Shown: piece by piece, positions 35,126 through 47,745 of the stretch
How positions within the stretch are numbered: position 1 is the stretch's first letter
How the letters are laid out: each line of letters begins with the position of its first letter
Assembly: GCA_903813345.2 (NCBI GenBank)
Contig: CAIIXF020000003.1
Location: forward strand, 22,026,931-22,090,930
DNA length: 64,000 nucleotides
Direction: 5' to 3'
Origin: Owenia fusiformis
Taxonomy: Eukaryota; Annelida; Polychaeta; Sabellida; Oweniidae
The notes under the pieces: generated by a model
What the model saw: the letters and a program-made list of their open reading frames with translations, nothing else
What the model was told of the DNA's origin: nothing
Databases searched by the model: none
Made by a program: the position numbers and the translations under genes

Positions 35126-36619
35126 AATAACTTGTTATTGTAATATTTGACAACGGTATTTATAAAGACAGCGGTAAAGTGTAATTTTCTTAAAGTTATC
35201 ATGTTCTTATGTTCCAATTTGCAATACATCCGCATTTAGTCCGTTGTCACATCTACTATGTGCCGTTGTTCCTGTTAATTATATCAAATTCGGATTCCGT
35301 TGTCATTGACGATATGATAGACGGTTCAATTCACGATCGGTATCTGATTTTACCGTTGTCAGGGTGTTAGGGTGTGCAACGGTTTAGAATTTCGAATGCT
35401 TATCAAGGAGGATTGGCTCCAAGAGTGCAACGTCGATATCCTGTCTCATATATGGGGATGTCGTGCTACAAAATTCGAATTCCAACAGCCGCCATTTTGT
35501 TCACTTCAACATTTGAATCGTGAATTTTGGTCTTATTTCCCTACGAAAAATTCCAAAACTCCAAAAATGATCAATAATAACTTTTTATCGTACGAAATGC
35601 GATATAACATCGTATAAGACACGCAAGTCGGAAAAATGATTAATGACACAATCAACAATCAACAACCGCCTGGGGGATACTAGATCATTACATTTTGCTT
35701 TTTTTCTTGTTCATTACACGATAGTGATGTTTTTAAAATTTTATGAAAATAGTAAAGATAAACCCATTGTAAGTCTTCTTTGAAAATATATTGGACTGCC
35801 TATCTTTGGCTTCCAAGATTAACACGGTTGAAATCTGTTGGAGCAATTAAGATGACGATGCCTTTTTGCAAAACCTTTTTTTGCTGTTTATTTAAGAGGG
35901 TACGAAAATATGTACTGAAAGGCCCCCCAAAAATGACAAAATTTGATTGCTCGATATTTTCCCATCATGCATTTCGCGTAGATAAAAATATCAATTGAGC
36001 AATTCGGAAAACTATGAAAAGGGACCCCATGTCAATTTTTTCCAATATGTTGAACCTATTTATTCAAAAGAGGATCTTATTTTTCTGATTTTTATTGCAT
36101 AAAAGGATTGTTCAACATTCTTTAAAGCTTCTTCAAAAGTACAATGATATTGAAAGTATTTTGAAGATATCAATTTTCGATGAAAACAATGGATAGCACG
36201 AGTTTTCCCTATGGTAAAATAACATGGGATATGTGGTTTTTAACTTTAGCGCATTTCAATACCAATCCCCCTTTCAGAAGTTGTTGATATAGTGTACAAG
36301 AAACGTTCCACATTTTAAACATTTTTGAAAAAGTGCCAAAGTGGGGTCCTAAACCATAATTTTTCAGAGAGTTAGATTGATATTTTACTGTCATGAGGAC
36401 TTCACTTGAAAGAAAACATATTGTTATGATAAAAACCGCTGTATTTATGGCCCGCAAGTACTCCTGGTGAAAGATATGACCGTCTAAAATCACATGCCAT
36501 ACTGCACATGATCTTTTAAGCGAAATGTGAAGACTCTTGATCATGATCAGAAAAACTGAAATAAGACGTATTAAGTAGGGCTAATAAAAGGAGATAAAGG
36601 ATCATCAATACTCTATTAT

Positions 36620-36933
36620 CACTGCTACCCACCTAATTACACAGACGTATCGTCGGTGTATCATGGCGGAACTTCCTCCGGGACTAGGTTTCGGTAAGAT
36701 TTTTTTATTTCCCGATTTACACCTACTTATAAGTCACGTTGTGGATAATAATTTTGCTCGAAGTTAAGGAAGATAGTCTAGTTTGAGAATGTGTCGATGG
36801 TTTTAGGTTTTATATGTTAACAAAGACATAATTCACGTATTTAGTCCCTCCCTTTTCTTACACTGACGAACGACCAATATCAGTGTAATATTGGCAATAT
36901 TAATGCCGCTGTGTAATTAGGTGGGTAGCAGTG
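36620..36933. mobile_element. 314-bp non-autonomous element, CACTG ends, 5-bp duplication
   Basis: Perfect 25-bp terminal inverted repeats beginning CACTGCTACCCACC. The duplication ATTAT is at 36615-36619 and 36934-36938. Copy 1 has a single ATTAT at the empty site near 24738. Just inside the left end, ATG at 36663 opens a ten-codon frame (MAELPPGLGF) that stops at a good donor, G|GTAAGA at 36693/36694. This resembles the first exon of a transposase gene left in a deletion derivative. Confidence 0.9.
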
Positions 36934-37633
36934 ATTATGGATCTCAACATTGACAATAATCTTATTTGAGGCAAAATGTAAGCTTATACTGTTCCAGTGT
37001 CTTTGAAAGAGTACAAAAAACATCAAAACGTCACATTGAATGACAGCTTGGATTTTGAGAGATACATTTTTAACCTGTGGATTGTTTAATGGCATCTAAT
37101 GCATCAATATAAAAAGCATCAGTTCAAAAAAATAATGAAATCTGTCGGAATCGTAGATAACATAATACCCTTGATTAATAGTATATTAATCAAGATCGAC
37201 GTTTATTAAATAACAAAGTGATTTGTTCTTCAATTCATAAACTGATACGGATGAACTAATATACAAATATACTGTAGTAATTAAAGATAAATACAAATAG
37301 AAGTTGCAAAAGATTTCAATAAAATGTTATACAGTGTCACGGTAACGTAATTTAAGATAGAATGTACTATTTAATGAAATAGGGCCCTTTGCAGGTAAAC
37401 TGTCTGTTAAACAGAAAAAACATGCATGAACCCCAAAATGAAAAAAGACATGGCGATAATTAAGAAAAAAATATCGTAGAATACAAGGTAAATAAATTAC
37501 CTATGTGCTTGCTTATACAATACAATACAATACAATACAATACAATACAATACAATACAATGACTACATATTTTACAATACTAGCCGATGGTTGGTTTGT
37601 AAGAGTATATTACATTTAGACTTTACTTAAAGT

Positions 37634-38618
37634 GCCCGATAAAGTATAAAATGCGCATGCGTCCAGGTGTTGATAAACTATAAATAGCGAAAATCCAGGG
37701 TTTGTCACCACAAGGTAAGCCAGGACGTGTTGAGAGAACAGCTAGTGTTGATATTGAATTTATATGTAGCCAGATAAGTTTCCTTATTGAAATTACATAT
37801 GGTTATTAGCAATACTTTGTAGGTGCTAAATAATAAAATATTTAGAGTATATATGAGAGAAATTGGTCATTTCGAACCTGTTGAAAAGTTTGTGGCTCTC
37901 GGCTACACCGGGGAATTTACTTCCATGAGTACACACATAAATGTGGGGTTCCCCAAGAGGTACGCGACAAGGTGACCTGGCTTCAAATGTGCGACTATCA
38001 CTATCGAGAAGATAAAATAACGAATACGACAATAAGTTATTGCATGTGACAATTCCGAGCCTTCATCTCACTGAAGTATTTTGAAGTGAAAATAGGATTT
38101 TTGTTTTGATACATGGATTCAGATGATCTTAACTTTATTCTGACAACTAATCAAAACTGAACAAAATTGATTGTACGTAACAGACAGTTTATTGTTTTAC
38201 AATGTTTTGATTGGCTAAACGAATGAAACCAACAAATTATGACATGTAACATGACAATTTTGAAATGCAAAATTTAAAAGTGACAAACACAACCTCCCTA
38301 TCCACTCTTTGGGAGCCCTAGTAAATTAGTAATATGTACATGCAGCAGTGGTAGTGTGCAGCTTATTATCACACTACGCTTTGTATTCTAAAGCCTGTTG
38401 TTTGTAATAACACTGTTCACTCAACGTATGTTTTGTGTGTGGGCAGTCAACGATAATCATTGTTTTATCCCGGTTATATGACCTCGGCAATTATAACAAA
38501 ACCGTACTAAACGAAAAAACGCAAATAAGAGAAAGCTTTCACACACATATAAAAAATGAACTAGTCTAATCCGCCAGTATAAACTCTGTGCTATACGTAG
38601 CCGGGTCAGGCGCACACT
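37634..38618. mobile_element. 985-bp insertion with 7-bp target duplication TTAAAGT
   Basis: TTAAAGT lies at 37627-37633 and 38619-38625; copy 1 has one at about 25420. Ends are gcccgataaag and gcgcacact, with no clear inverted repeat and no TG...CA ends. No reading frame is supported. The class is unknown. Confidence 0.7.
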
Positions 38619-39365
38619 TTAAAGTAGACATCATTTAGCCATTACATGGATAGCTATACATTCATTCTACAATCAGTACAATATTTATGGTTTCTTTATT
38701 AAAGTACGAAGGACTATGAGTGATTCGTAGTTTCATGAGAATACAAATACCAAACATAATAGTAATTAAAGGTGATTGCAAATGGCAGTTACATGGTCTC
38801 TCAATTAACTTTTATTAGATGTTGTGTTAAGGTACATAACGCTAAGTATTTTTTTAATCATTTTATCTAATTTATTACGTAGACGGCATATATCTTTTCT
38901 ATAGCTAGTTAAGTTTGCGTATTGATGGGTTCTCAAACAAAATTAGTATACACATGACAGGGCCTTGGTGAAGGTCTGCATTTAGATCAAATAATATCGA
39001 ATTAAAAGTGAATGACCTCGATGGCAGACGTGATTAATCACGATCATACAATACAATCAGACAAAAAATGAAAAACAGTAAAAAATAATAACTTATGCTT
39101 TCTATAAGCTCATTTCTACCGAACAATGGAATACCTGTACTAATGCAAGAGCATTATGAAAACGTTCATGTCTTAGTAAAACAACTATAACCCAATGTGG
39201 GATCCACATTTCCTACTATTCCCTGGAATGAAGCATTTGATAAATCAGAACGAGGGATAGAAGAACGGGCGTCCTTGATCAGAATGACTGTTACCATATA
39301 TTAAGGATATAAGCACACCAGTCAATTCTTTGAGATAAACCAAACATAAACGTGCATCTGTTTAA

Positions 39366-39738
39366 AGAGAGAATCAGATATAGCGAGCAGGCTAAACAAA
39401 AAATTGTTTCGATTTTAGAATATTTTTGACTCATGTCATTCCTTGTCATGCCTATTTTCTAAAAATCACAAAAGTGCAAACTTTATTTCAGGAAAACTAA
39501 AGATTTTTACAAAAAATGTATTATTTTTCTATAAGAATGGTTACCATTCTTATTATTTGGGAGAATTTGAACATTTTTAACTCAATTTTGCACTTTGAAT
39601 CATTAATAACTTCACCAATTTATAACATATTGTGAATCTTTTGGGAGATATTGTATTTGATATTGTAAGGAATAGTTTGGTAGGTCAATTATACATGTTG
39701 CTTGTAATTTTGTCACCCCCTATAGATCAGGTTCTGCC
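39366..39738. mobile_element. 373-bp insertion with TTTAA duplication
   Basis: TTTAA flanks it at 39361-39365 and 39739-39743, and copy 1 is uninterrupted (27361-27375). The ends are weak inverted repeats (agaatcagatatag and ctatagatcaggttct). Internal sequence is similar to 12584-12750. Confidence 0.7.
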
Positions 39739-40691
39739 TTTAAGGTAAAGAATGGGTACGTTATATTCTGAATGGTCAGATATTATAGGTATTATATTCA
39801 GGTATTAGGGAGTTTAAACTTGCATATAAAATCGAAACGCCAACCTATACGTATGTCTAATCGCCGATACAAATGCATCGCTTAAATAACTTACGTTCGC
39901 GTTTATGTTGTGAAAAACAGTGGAAGCTTAAACTCCCTATTATAGAATGCCTGATTACGTGTCAACATTAAATCAAATCGAAAATCTTAGATTTGTTTCT
40001 GCAGTACCATGTGATCAAAAATACCTCAACATATTCTTGCTCATGTATTGCTTTGTAACAGCCTGGTCATACACAATGTAGATTAAAGAATAGACAGCAA
40101 TTCCAATATGAAAGGCATATATTATAAATATCAAATGCTCGGGCAATACACTCCCAATAGAAGTTGAAGAAATTTATACATTTAACTTATTTACTCTTGG
40201 CAATTAACACGAATATCCAGCAATTTTGTTTTCCAGGATCGCGTCAGCTATCAAGCGTTTTATATACCGTATGTATACACTGGAATGTCTTTGTCCCTTC
40301 CAGAAGACCATAAAAATGTTATCTCAGAAGCTGATATCAAGTTACAACGATTTATAGAGCTTGTATCATTTGTCTATAAAAATTCGTATGCATCAACCAT
40401 GATAGTAAATTCTCATAAATACATTTCAATGTCCATCTGATTCAATAGTATATCGCCTTATTGCCGGGCTTATTGCAAACGTGTTTTTGAATAGATAATA
40501 GAGAGATTTCGCAAATCACTTATTATTTCCGTATAACGTATATTATGAAGCATTTGATTACGTCATCATTATTGCACATCTATATACATGTCCATAAGTG
40601 TGATATTCTTATAAATCGGAATAATAAACATGCTATAAGTGAGTTGCGAAATCTCTCTAATAAGATTTCAAAGTGTTCGACTCATCCACAG

Positions 40692-41172
40692 CTGGATGAC
40701 TCTAACTGCAGTTAGCTTCATTCAAGATGGTTGCCGAAATTCTTTGTTTTCGATAAACCTCCGATTTCAGCTAAACTAAGTTGAATCTGGATTCCAAATG
40801 TTTCGCCATGTAAATTAATGAAGCTACGATGGTAAATAACCACAATAAATGCTCAAACAACCGCGATATTGGAGAATTTTAAAGAAAATGGCTTCACTTA
40901 GAATGACTCTAACTGAAGTTGATGATGACGTAATGATGACGTAGATCATCAACTTCAGTTAGAGCCATTCTAAGTGTAGCCGTTTTCTTTAAAATTATCT
41001 AATATTGCGGGTGGGCATTCATTTGTTGTTGAATACAATCGTAGTTTTATTAATTTGCATGGCGAAACTTTTGGAATCAAGATTCAACTTAGTTTAGCTG
41101 AAATTGGAGGTTTATCGAAAACGAAAGAATCTCGGCAACCATCTTGAACGAAGCTAACTGCAGTTCCAACTG
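40692..41172. repeat. Nested palindrome / foldback element
   Basis: Outer arms begin actctaactgcagttagctt and end in its reverse complement region (aagctaactgcagtt at about 41152). An inner hairpin at 40864-41012 has its own arms (cttagaatgactctaactga against tcagttagagccattctaag). Two foldback elements seem inserted one inside the other. Confidence 0.8.
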
Positions 41173-42468
41173 TGGAACAGTGTCATAGTACAATACTATA
41201 TTTCCAAAAGCAATATATAAGAATTACTCCACTCACACACTCGAGGGAAGTGTCACGTTGGTTACGTGTAATGGTCTTGGTGCTCTCACTAATTTGATCA
41301 ATTGGTTGGACATGGGACCCATTGTATGTAATGAAGCTTGTTCTTAGACATATTACAGACATTTGGGAAATTTAGATTCTCCCAAGTTCTTCCATTAAGT
41401 AATGCAATAAGTCACTAACATATATTGAAATTACTTGTTTGTCATTTTAAAGGGGCAGCAAGGACTGTAGAGAAAATTTGAAAATTTAAATTTTTTCTGT
41501 GCTATCAGGTCAATATTTGGGTTAACATCTTCTTTGACATACCTATTTTCTTAAAATATATGGACAAATTATCAATTTCAGCATTAAGCAGTGTAAATCT
41601 AGTTCAAAACTTCTATAGAGGGAGTCCCATTTATAGATTTTTAAGATTCACCATGTTTCAAGAAGAATATCAGCTGAAATAATGTTTATCCAGGGGGTTT
41701 CTTTGCAGATAATAAATAATAAAAATTTCTGTTAGTCTTGATGAAATATCCAAACTTTAATATATTTTTACACTGGTCGATGATCATTGGTCCCCTGCAC
41801 TAATTGTTGCATCTTTAAACGATGAGATGACAAATTCCAAAGCCATTTGGATGCGTCCACTGGGTTGCCAGAAGGAGCAGTTCTTTACCATTGCGCCCCC
41901 TTCAATCTTCAAAAATCGGAGCGATTGCGGTATTCTGTCAGTTGCCTTTTCTAGACTAGTGTGAAGATGAGTATCAGAATGGGTTTCAACAGGTACATGT
42001 GCTTGTTTCACAAACAATATGTGGTATTCAAATATTGAGATACCTGTGCCAATACTGTACACAATACGTTACCTATTTCTTATTCCCATACATTTTTTCT
42101 GAATCTTGAGAAAGTTTAGATTACATGTATGTGCATAACGATTATGACAAGAGGGGGAATAACCACAGGGTTCAAAGAAGACTAAATCTATAATGTAAAT
42201 CTGTATTGATAAGACATATCGTCCTAAGTGGTCAAATCGACCGATAAACAGCGGGAATTTCAAAATTGTCTAAACACACTTCGAAGAATATAATGTTAAT
42301 TTCTGGCGTCTTTTAATTCATACCATAGCTTGTTATTTTACATCAAGATAAAGAAAGATGTAAGGAATATACCTACATAGATTAAAACATCACAACGACG
42401 TTTTGTATTCGTAAACGAAAATTCTGACAAACGAATGTGGTACACAGAGGACGTGATTATGTCTGCTA
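41173..42468. other. Gene-free stretch of copy 3
   Basis: No supported gene. 42010-42468 matches 28354-28810 in copy 2. A 92-codon minus frame at 41784-42062 has no recognisable domain and is not conserved between copies. Confidence 0.6.
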
Positions 42469-43852
42469 GTCCATGGTATGAAATCTCTAGGACGTCTAAT
42501 AATGGAGTTGGTAGCACACTATAGCGCAGCGATATTTGACCTTACATTAACATACCTACATATGTCCCCTAATAATTTTTATTATAACCGTTCAATATAC
42601 TTCCGGCTTTTAGGCTGAATTATGCCTGCCATTAACAGAGGTAAAAAAAATCACCAAAAAATAAAATCCAAATTTTTCACAATTTGGAGAACACAATGCA
42701 ACAGAAAATAATACAAAATGATTTCAAATATATGATTTAGGTTTTTAATTGCTACAGTATAAGTTTGAGGCAATTTTTCTTATCAATACCCAAAAATATG
42801 TAATCAGTGTATCAACGTTTTGTATTGTTTCTCAGGTATTAATAAGATAAATGCTACAAATGAATCACTTTTATATTGGAATGACAAATGTTTAAATTAT
42901 GCTAGTTTTTCACAAAAGGGGTCTCAATACGTTTTGAGATATGGACTTTTATTCAGCGGTGAAAATTATCAATAAAGGCGGGCCTATTGCTCTACCTTGA
43001 CTAATTGGGATTATAGCTATAATTCTATTTCCCGTAGTTAGATATAGCTCAGTTGCTTATAAAACAACCATCAAGATTTGATCGAATTCATGAATAATTG
43101 AGAAAAATCGTTATCATTATCTTCCTAAAATTTGATTGTATCCAGCGGTAAGGTCAAAGAACAAACAGCCATCAGAAAACTTGATGATAGCCACAAGTAA
43201 CGTCGAGGAAGAATTTCAAGGCGTTCGATTGCATATGACTCTAATTGATTATTAGACATGCCCTTGGATTATATGAACATTCCAATACCTCTGTAACATT
43301 TAATTAGATATAAATCTTACCTATTTGTTATTGTATTATGTTTTGTAAAACATGAACAATAATTTGTTGTTAGACCCCTTGCGATTATATGGAAAATTTC
43401 TGGTAATAAAATGTTTTAAATGGTAAGAAAACTAATATGTTCTCACTCATAAATTACCTAAATAGTCCATATAATTTTGTTGAATCGGCTTGGCTCATAT
43501 TTGAAAAATCAAACAAAATCTGAAAAACACACTTGAATAATTACACTAATTAAACACCAACATATACGGTAAAATTAAATAGTATATTTTTAAATTATGA
43601 TAATCTATTTTTGTTCGTATGCTTAGAATAACGGTCTGTGTCTTATAAAATCTATAAAAGTTCGAATCAAAATATTTACGTTTTTTGACCCCTTGTGATG
43701 AAAGACATTTTTCGACCCGAAAGCCGGAAGTTTTTTCAGCAAATGGTATTTTATAAGAATCAAGATATGTACACCTTCATAAATATTGCTTCAAATGTTG
43801 CTGCGCTATAGTGTGCTACGGATCCTTCATATTCGGAAGTCATACCATGGAC
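42469..43852. mobile_element. 1.38-kb TA-flanked non-autonomous element
   Basis: Ends GTCCATGGTATGA and TCATACCATGGAC are exact reverse complements, flanked by TA on both sides, as for Tc1/mariner-type targets. Further in, gtagcacactatagcgcagc is inverted at the other end. Copy 2 lacks it (28810). No transposase frame. Confidence 0.78.
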
Positions 43853-44638
43853 TATGTCATATACTAAGCCCTGTGGCTTTCCCTCCTCTTATTATGGCGA
43901 ATTGAAAAAAGCAAAGTAACTGTAAATCAACTGAGATTGGCCCAACATTTATTATTATCATTGAATCAAATAATCTCCGACAAATGCAATCTATGCAGTT
44001 TCTATTGCAAATATTTGACAATGTACATTGCATTTGTACATGTCATTCCATCAGAAATTCGTCTTATTATTAGTAGTTCAGACAAGGATCCAGTGCAAGA
44101 CAAGTCAAGTTGGATTGAAAAAATAAGTTTGATTATTTATCAAATTCCCATCCCAAATAAAACGCAATGTTCCAATCCTAGATTTCTTCCATCCAGCTCA
44201 GTTTTAAAGATGACATGAGCTTTTTACAACTTATCTCGAGAAGTATAGATTTCCATTTTGACATCATCGTAATCTATTTATCTGAATTATCTGCAGTGAG
44301 AAAGGAAATGCGGTGAATGCATAATTAAAAGGCTTATATTTATTTCGTAGTGCTTGTCATTATTGACAACCACAATAATATTATTGTGACAAATTCACAG
44401 TCCAGGACCCGGACATATCAAGAAGAATAGAAAACAAATAGTAATGATATTCGACCTTCATTCTAATAGCATGATATAGATGGTGATATTGATTGATCTC
44501 GAACGATATTAGTTTATATTTATTGGTCTTGTAGTAAAAACACAAGTGATATTCGGCCTAGTGGTACGATACAGATAGTGATATTCGACCTAGTAGCATA
44601 ATACAGTAAGTGATATTGATCTAGTAACAGTAAGGATT

Positions 44639-44945
44639 ATAAGTTATTGAATGATTTGAAGTGCAATACAGGATATATTCTGTTTGAGAAATTTTGTATT
44701 GGAACGAGACGAAGTCGAGTGCCAATACAGAATATCGAGACAGAATATATCCTGTATTGCACTTCAAATCATTCAATAACGTTTTTATCGTGTGATCCTC
44801 TGTATTGCTACTGAGATTGTCCCCTCCGTACCAATATTTTCTGTATTGCTACGGTGATGATCAACGGGGACAACCTCAGTAGCAATACAGATTGGTACAG
44901 CACAAGAGCTGACCGATCAGAGGGCTTCATTTTACAGATCATACG
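44639..44945. repeat. Two adjacent perfect or near-perfect hairpins
   Basis: The first hairpin (44643-44781) has arms of about 40 bp, ttattgaatgatttgaagtg against its reverse complement. The second (44802-44891) pairs ctgtattgctactgagattg with a near-perfect complement. Both are absent from copies 1 and 2 at this point (near 19247 and 29591). Confidence 0.85.
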
Positions 44946-45668
44946 ATAAAGCGACATACAATCGAATACAGAATCGCTGTCAAATTCTGTAGTGATATAG
45001 AGCGTATTTGGATCTAATCCGGCCTTGATCGGTGGTAAGTTCAATGTAACAAATGAAGATAATTATAATTAAGATAATTTAATCAGCCCATTAATCCCGC
45101 TATCACATATACATTGGGAAATATCGAATAGACTCCTGATTATTCAACGATTCCCGTACAATTAAAATGATCTAAAGTGTCTTAAATAATGTGTTCAGTC
45201 TTCAATGTCCCCATTATGGCTCGTTTACAGTATAAACTACTCCAAGCGTGTTGGGACATATGGTATTGTTTCTAATTATCCTTATTAATGTTATTTATTA
45301 GCATGATTTATCACAAAAAGGACCCCAGGTAATAATCACAAAACATTGTGTAGCGATATTCTGAATAATAACATTTTAGCAGGGCTGTATTTTTGTATGC
45401 CCGTGGTGCTTGTGAATTGTGTAATATTTCAATGAGTTTTCGCCCTCACTAAAAAGAACAATATGCCCTGTATTGCAAATTACATGCCCATGTGTTTTCA
45501 ACAAAAATAGTTCATTCAAGCACACTTACACTCACATAATTCTTTTGAAAGTCCAGATCTCAATTCAATCAAGGTTATTTTTCCATATGCATATTATTGT
45601 CACTATTGCATGGACAGACAGTTACCAATTGTCTCTGCAGGAACATTCGTGTCATTGGAGCCAATTAC

Positions 45669-47220
45669 GTCAATTATTTATAGTTGGCTTACTGACGTTG
45701 TAAATTGAGTGAAATCATTGTTATATGGTAGTTGTATGCCCAACTTGTTGAGAAAGTTTCGTTTCACCCTAGAGCTATACAAAGTGGGCAAAAAAGCCCA
45801 CTTTTTTATTTCGATCTTCTTAAAAATGCATGGATTCAATAAATTTTAGCAGGATATACAAAAATAAATCTTACAATTGTTCCTAAAATAAATTCCTTAA
45901 ATAAATCACCAGGAGTTTTTGAAAAATAAAAAGTAAACATACACTAGGGGTCTATTTGAAAGATATCATTCAAATAATTTCCAGAAAAATGGAATATTTG
46001 AAGCATCATGAGACAAATAAGAAAGATGAAGAAAAGCTGATTCAGCACCAAGATTTTAGAATATTTGTCTTCAAAGTAAGTAAAGGCTATTCTGAGATTT
46101 TATGTGCGGCAAAAACGACCACTATAGTGCTTGATTGAGCCCGCGCATTAAAGAACCGGTTTCTTCATTGTCACCAGATCAATACCAAGTTTATGAATTA
46201 CTAGCTAATAACACTGTGTAATAAGAGAACATCATTTTTCATCCAGACTTTCGCCTACCAGTTCATTTTTTCTTGATGTTGAACCAGTTCATCTAATCAT
46301 CCTTACTGGTTTCAATACATTCCCAATGCTTTATTTTTTATCGGTTATATGAATTACAATAGTGCATACATCATACATAACATGTTTCTCTGACTGAATG
46401 TTTATAAAGTCAATCTGGAAATGTTATTTGAGACATGACTATTATTATTGTAAAACGTTTGCTTTGAATTTCATCCTGATTTCTGTAATTTTTCATATAA
46501 ACCCTAGTGTTTGTTCACCTTTATTTTTCCAAAACCATCCGTGATTCATAAAATGCACCTAAGGAACATTAGTGAAATTGATTTATGCATATCCTGCCGA
46601 AATCTTATGGAAATCCATGCATTTCAAAAAAGTTATATCGAAATAAAAAGTGTGGACGTTATTTGGTCCACCCTGTAGTTTAAACTCATCAATCATATGA
46701 GAGGACGTTTTCTCATTAGGTTTTATCAACAATCTTTGGTAATCTCAGTAATTTTCTTCATTCATCATTTCGCTACCTTGAAAATCACTTCCAAGTATTT
46801 ATTCCTTAAGTTGTCATTTTGTCATTCCTTGTGTTAACATTGATATATGTCAAAGCAAAAGAGAAGATTCATTTACTTCCTTGTGTGACATTCCAATTTC
46901 CGAACAATTCGTTCAGTGCAATCGTATCTTCTTTCTCTTGCGGACGTTTAATTTCCTGTGAAATCTCTTCTTTACTTTAAAAAGAGTTACAATTCCGTTT
47001 CTTCTCATTATACTGTCATTAGTTTCGCTAAATATTGTTATGAAAACCTCTTGCGAACTTGCATAAGCGTTGATAAATCGTGTTGATAAGTCGTTCAGAT
47101 CTATTTATTTTGTTTTGAACGTATTTTTATCAACTATTTATTTATTTATGAGGCTTATGAGGCACGAGTCTGTCTGCGAACATGCTACTGTTGCTGGTCT
47201 TCTGGATCGATGTTTCGCCA
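45669..47220. other. Gene-free stretch with a probable non-autonomous element
   Basis: Arms at about 45795-45865 and 46590-46660 are imperfect reverse complements (cttttttatttcgat and atcgaaataaaaag, each followed by atgcatggatt in its own orientation). The outer right end reads ggtccaccctgtag, a mariner-like end. I see no transposase. Confidence 0.55.
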
Positions 47221-47745
47221 TACTTTTAACGCCGTAAAATCTACGTTTAAGGCCATCAGAACGAATTTATACGCCGTGTTAAGAATCACTTTGTCTGTCG
47301 TCGAAAACGATTTTGTACGCCGGTTTAATATAAAAAAACATTTTGTTCGGCGTCAAAAATCATTTTGAACGGCGTCAAAATTGATTTTTACACCATTGGT
47401 TTGAAAGCCGTTAAAATTATTTTGTTGGCGTTTAAAAAGTTAAAAATCAATTTGTATGACGTCAAAAACTATTCAAAACTATTTACAACTATTGATTTTG
47501 CACAATCAATCAAAGCTATTGTTTTAAACTACTGGTATTTCAAAATGATTGTAACGCTGGTTTTGACTGGCTTCTAGCTAAGATGCAATTTACGTGTCGC
47601 ATGCAATTCTTGACGCCGTTTAATATTTTTTAACGCCGTTCAAAATCACTTTTAAACGGCGTAAAAAAATAATTTTTAACGTCGTTCGAAATATCTTTTG
47701 ACGCCGTTTTAGTCATTTTTGCCGCTGTATAAATAATTTTTGAAG
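47221..47745. repeat. Periodic ACGCCGT / ACGGCGT-rich region
   Basis: More than ten copies of gacgccgtt, ttaacgccgt or their complements occur, separated by AT-rich spacers such as aaaatcatttttg. Both orientations are mixed. No protein frame. It looks like a degenerate satellite or the interior of a foldback transposon. Confidence 0.75.

Larger units (their letters stand above)
27205..39198. repeat. Tandem unit, copy 2
   Basis: 11,994 bp. It shares order and near-identical sequence with copy 1. It lacks the retrotransposon (empty site 28104/28105) and carries three private insertions: 33701-35125, 36620-36933 and 37634-38618. Between 28353 and 28905 it follows copy 3 rather than copy 1. No gene is supported. 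Confidence 0.9.
39199..45668. repeat. Tandem unit, copy 3 (partial)
   Basis: Begins with the same gggatccacatttcc motif and lacks the retrotransposon (empty site 40283/40284). Homology ends at gtgtcattggagccaatt (45668), precisely where the CACTAGTG element starts in copies 1 and 2. The more distal half of the unit is absent. It is richer in insertions and palindromes than copies 1 and 2. Confidence 0.88.

Noticed and set aside
37634-38618. Solo LTR
   Set aside because: The sequence between the duplications does not start TG and end CA, and no primer-binding site or related LTR is seen.
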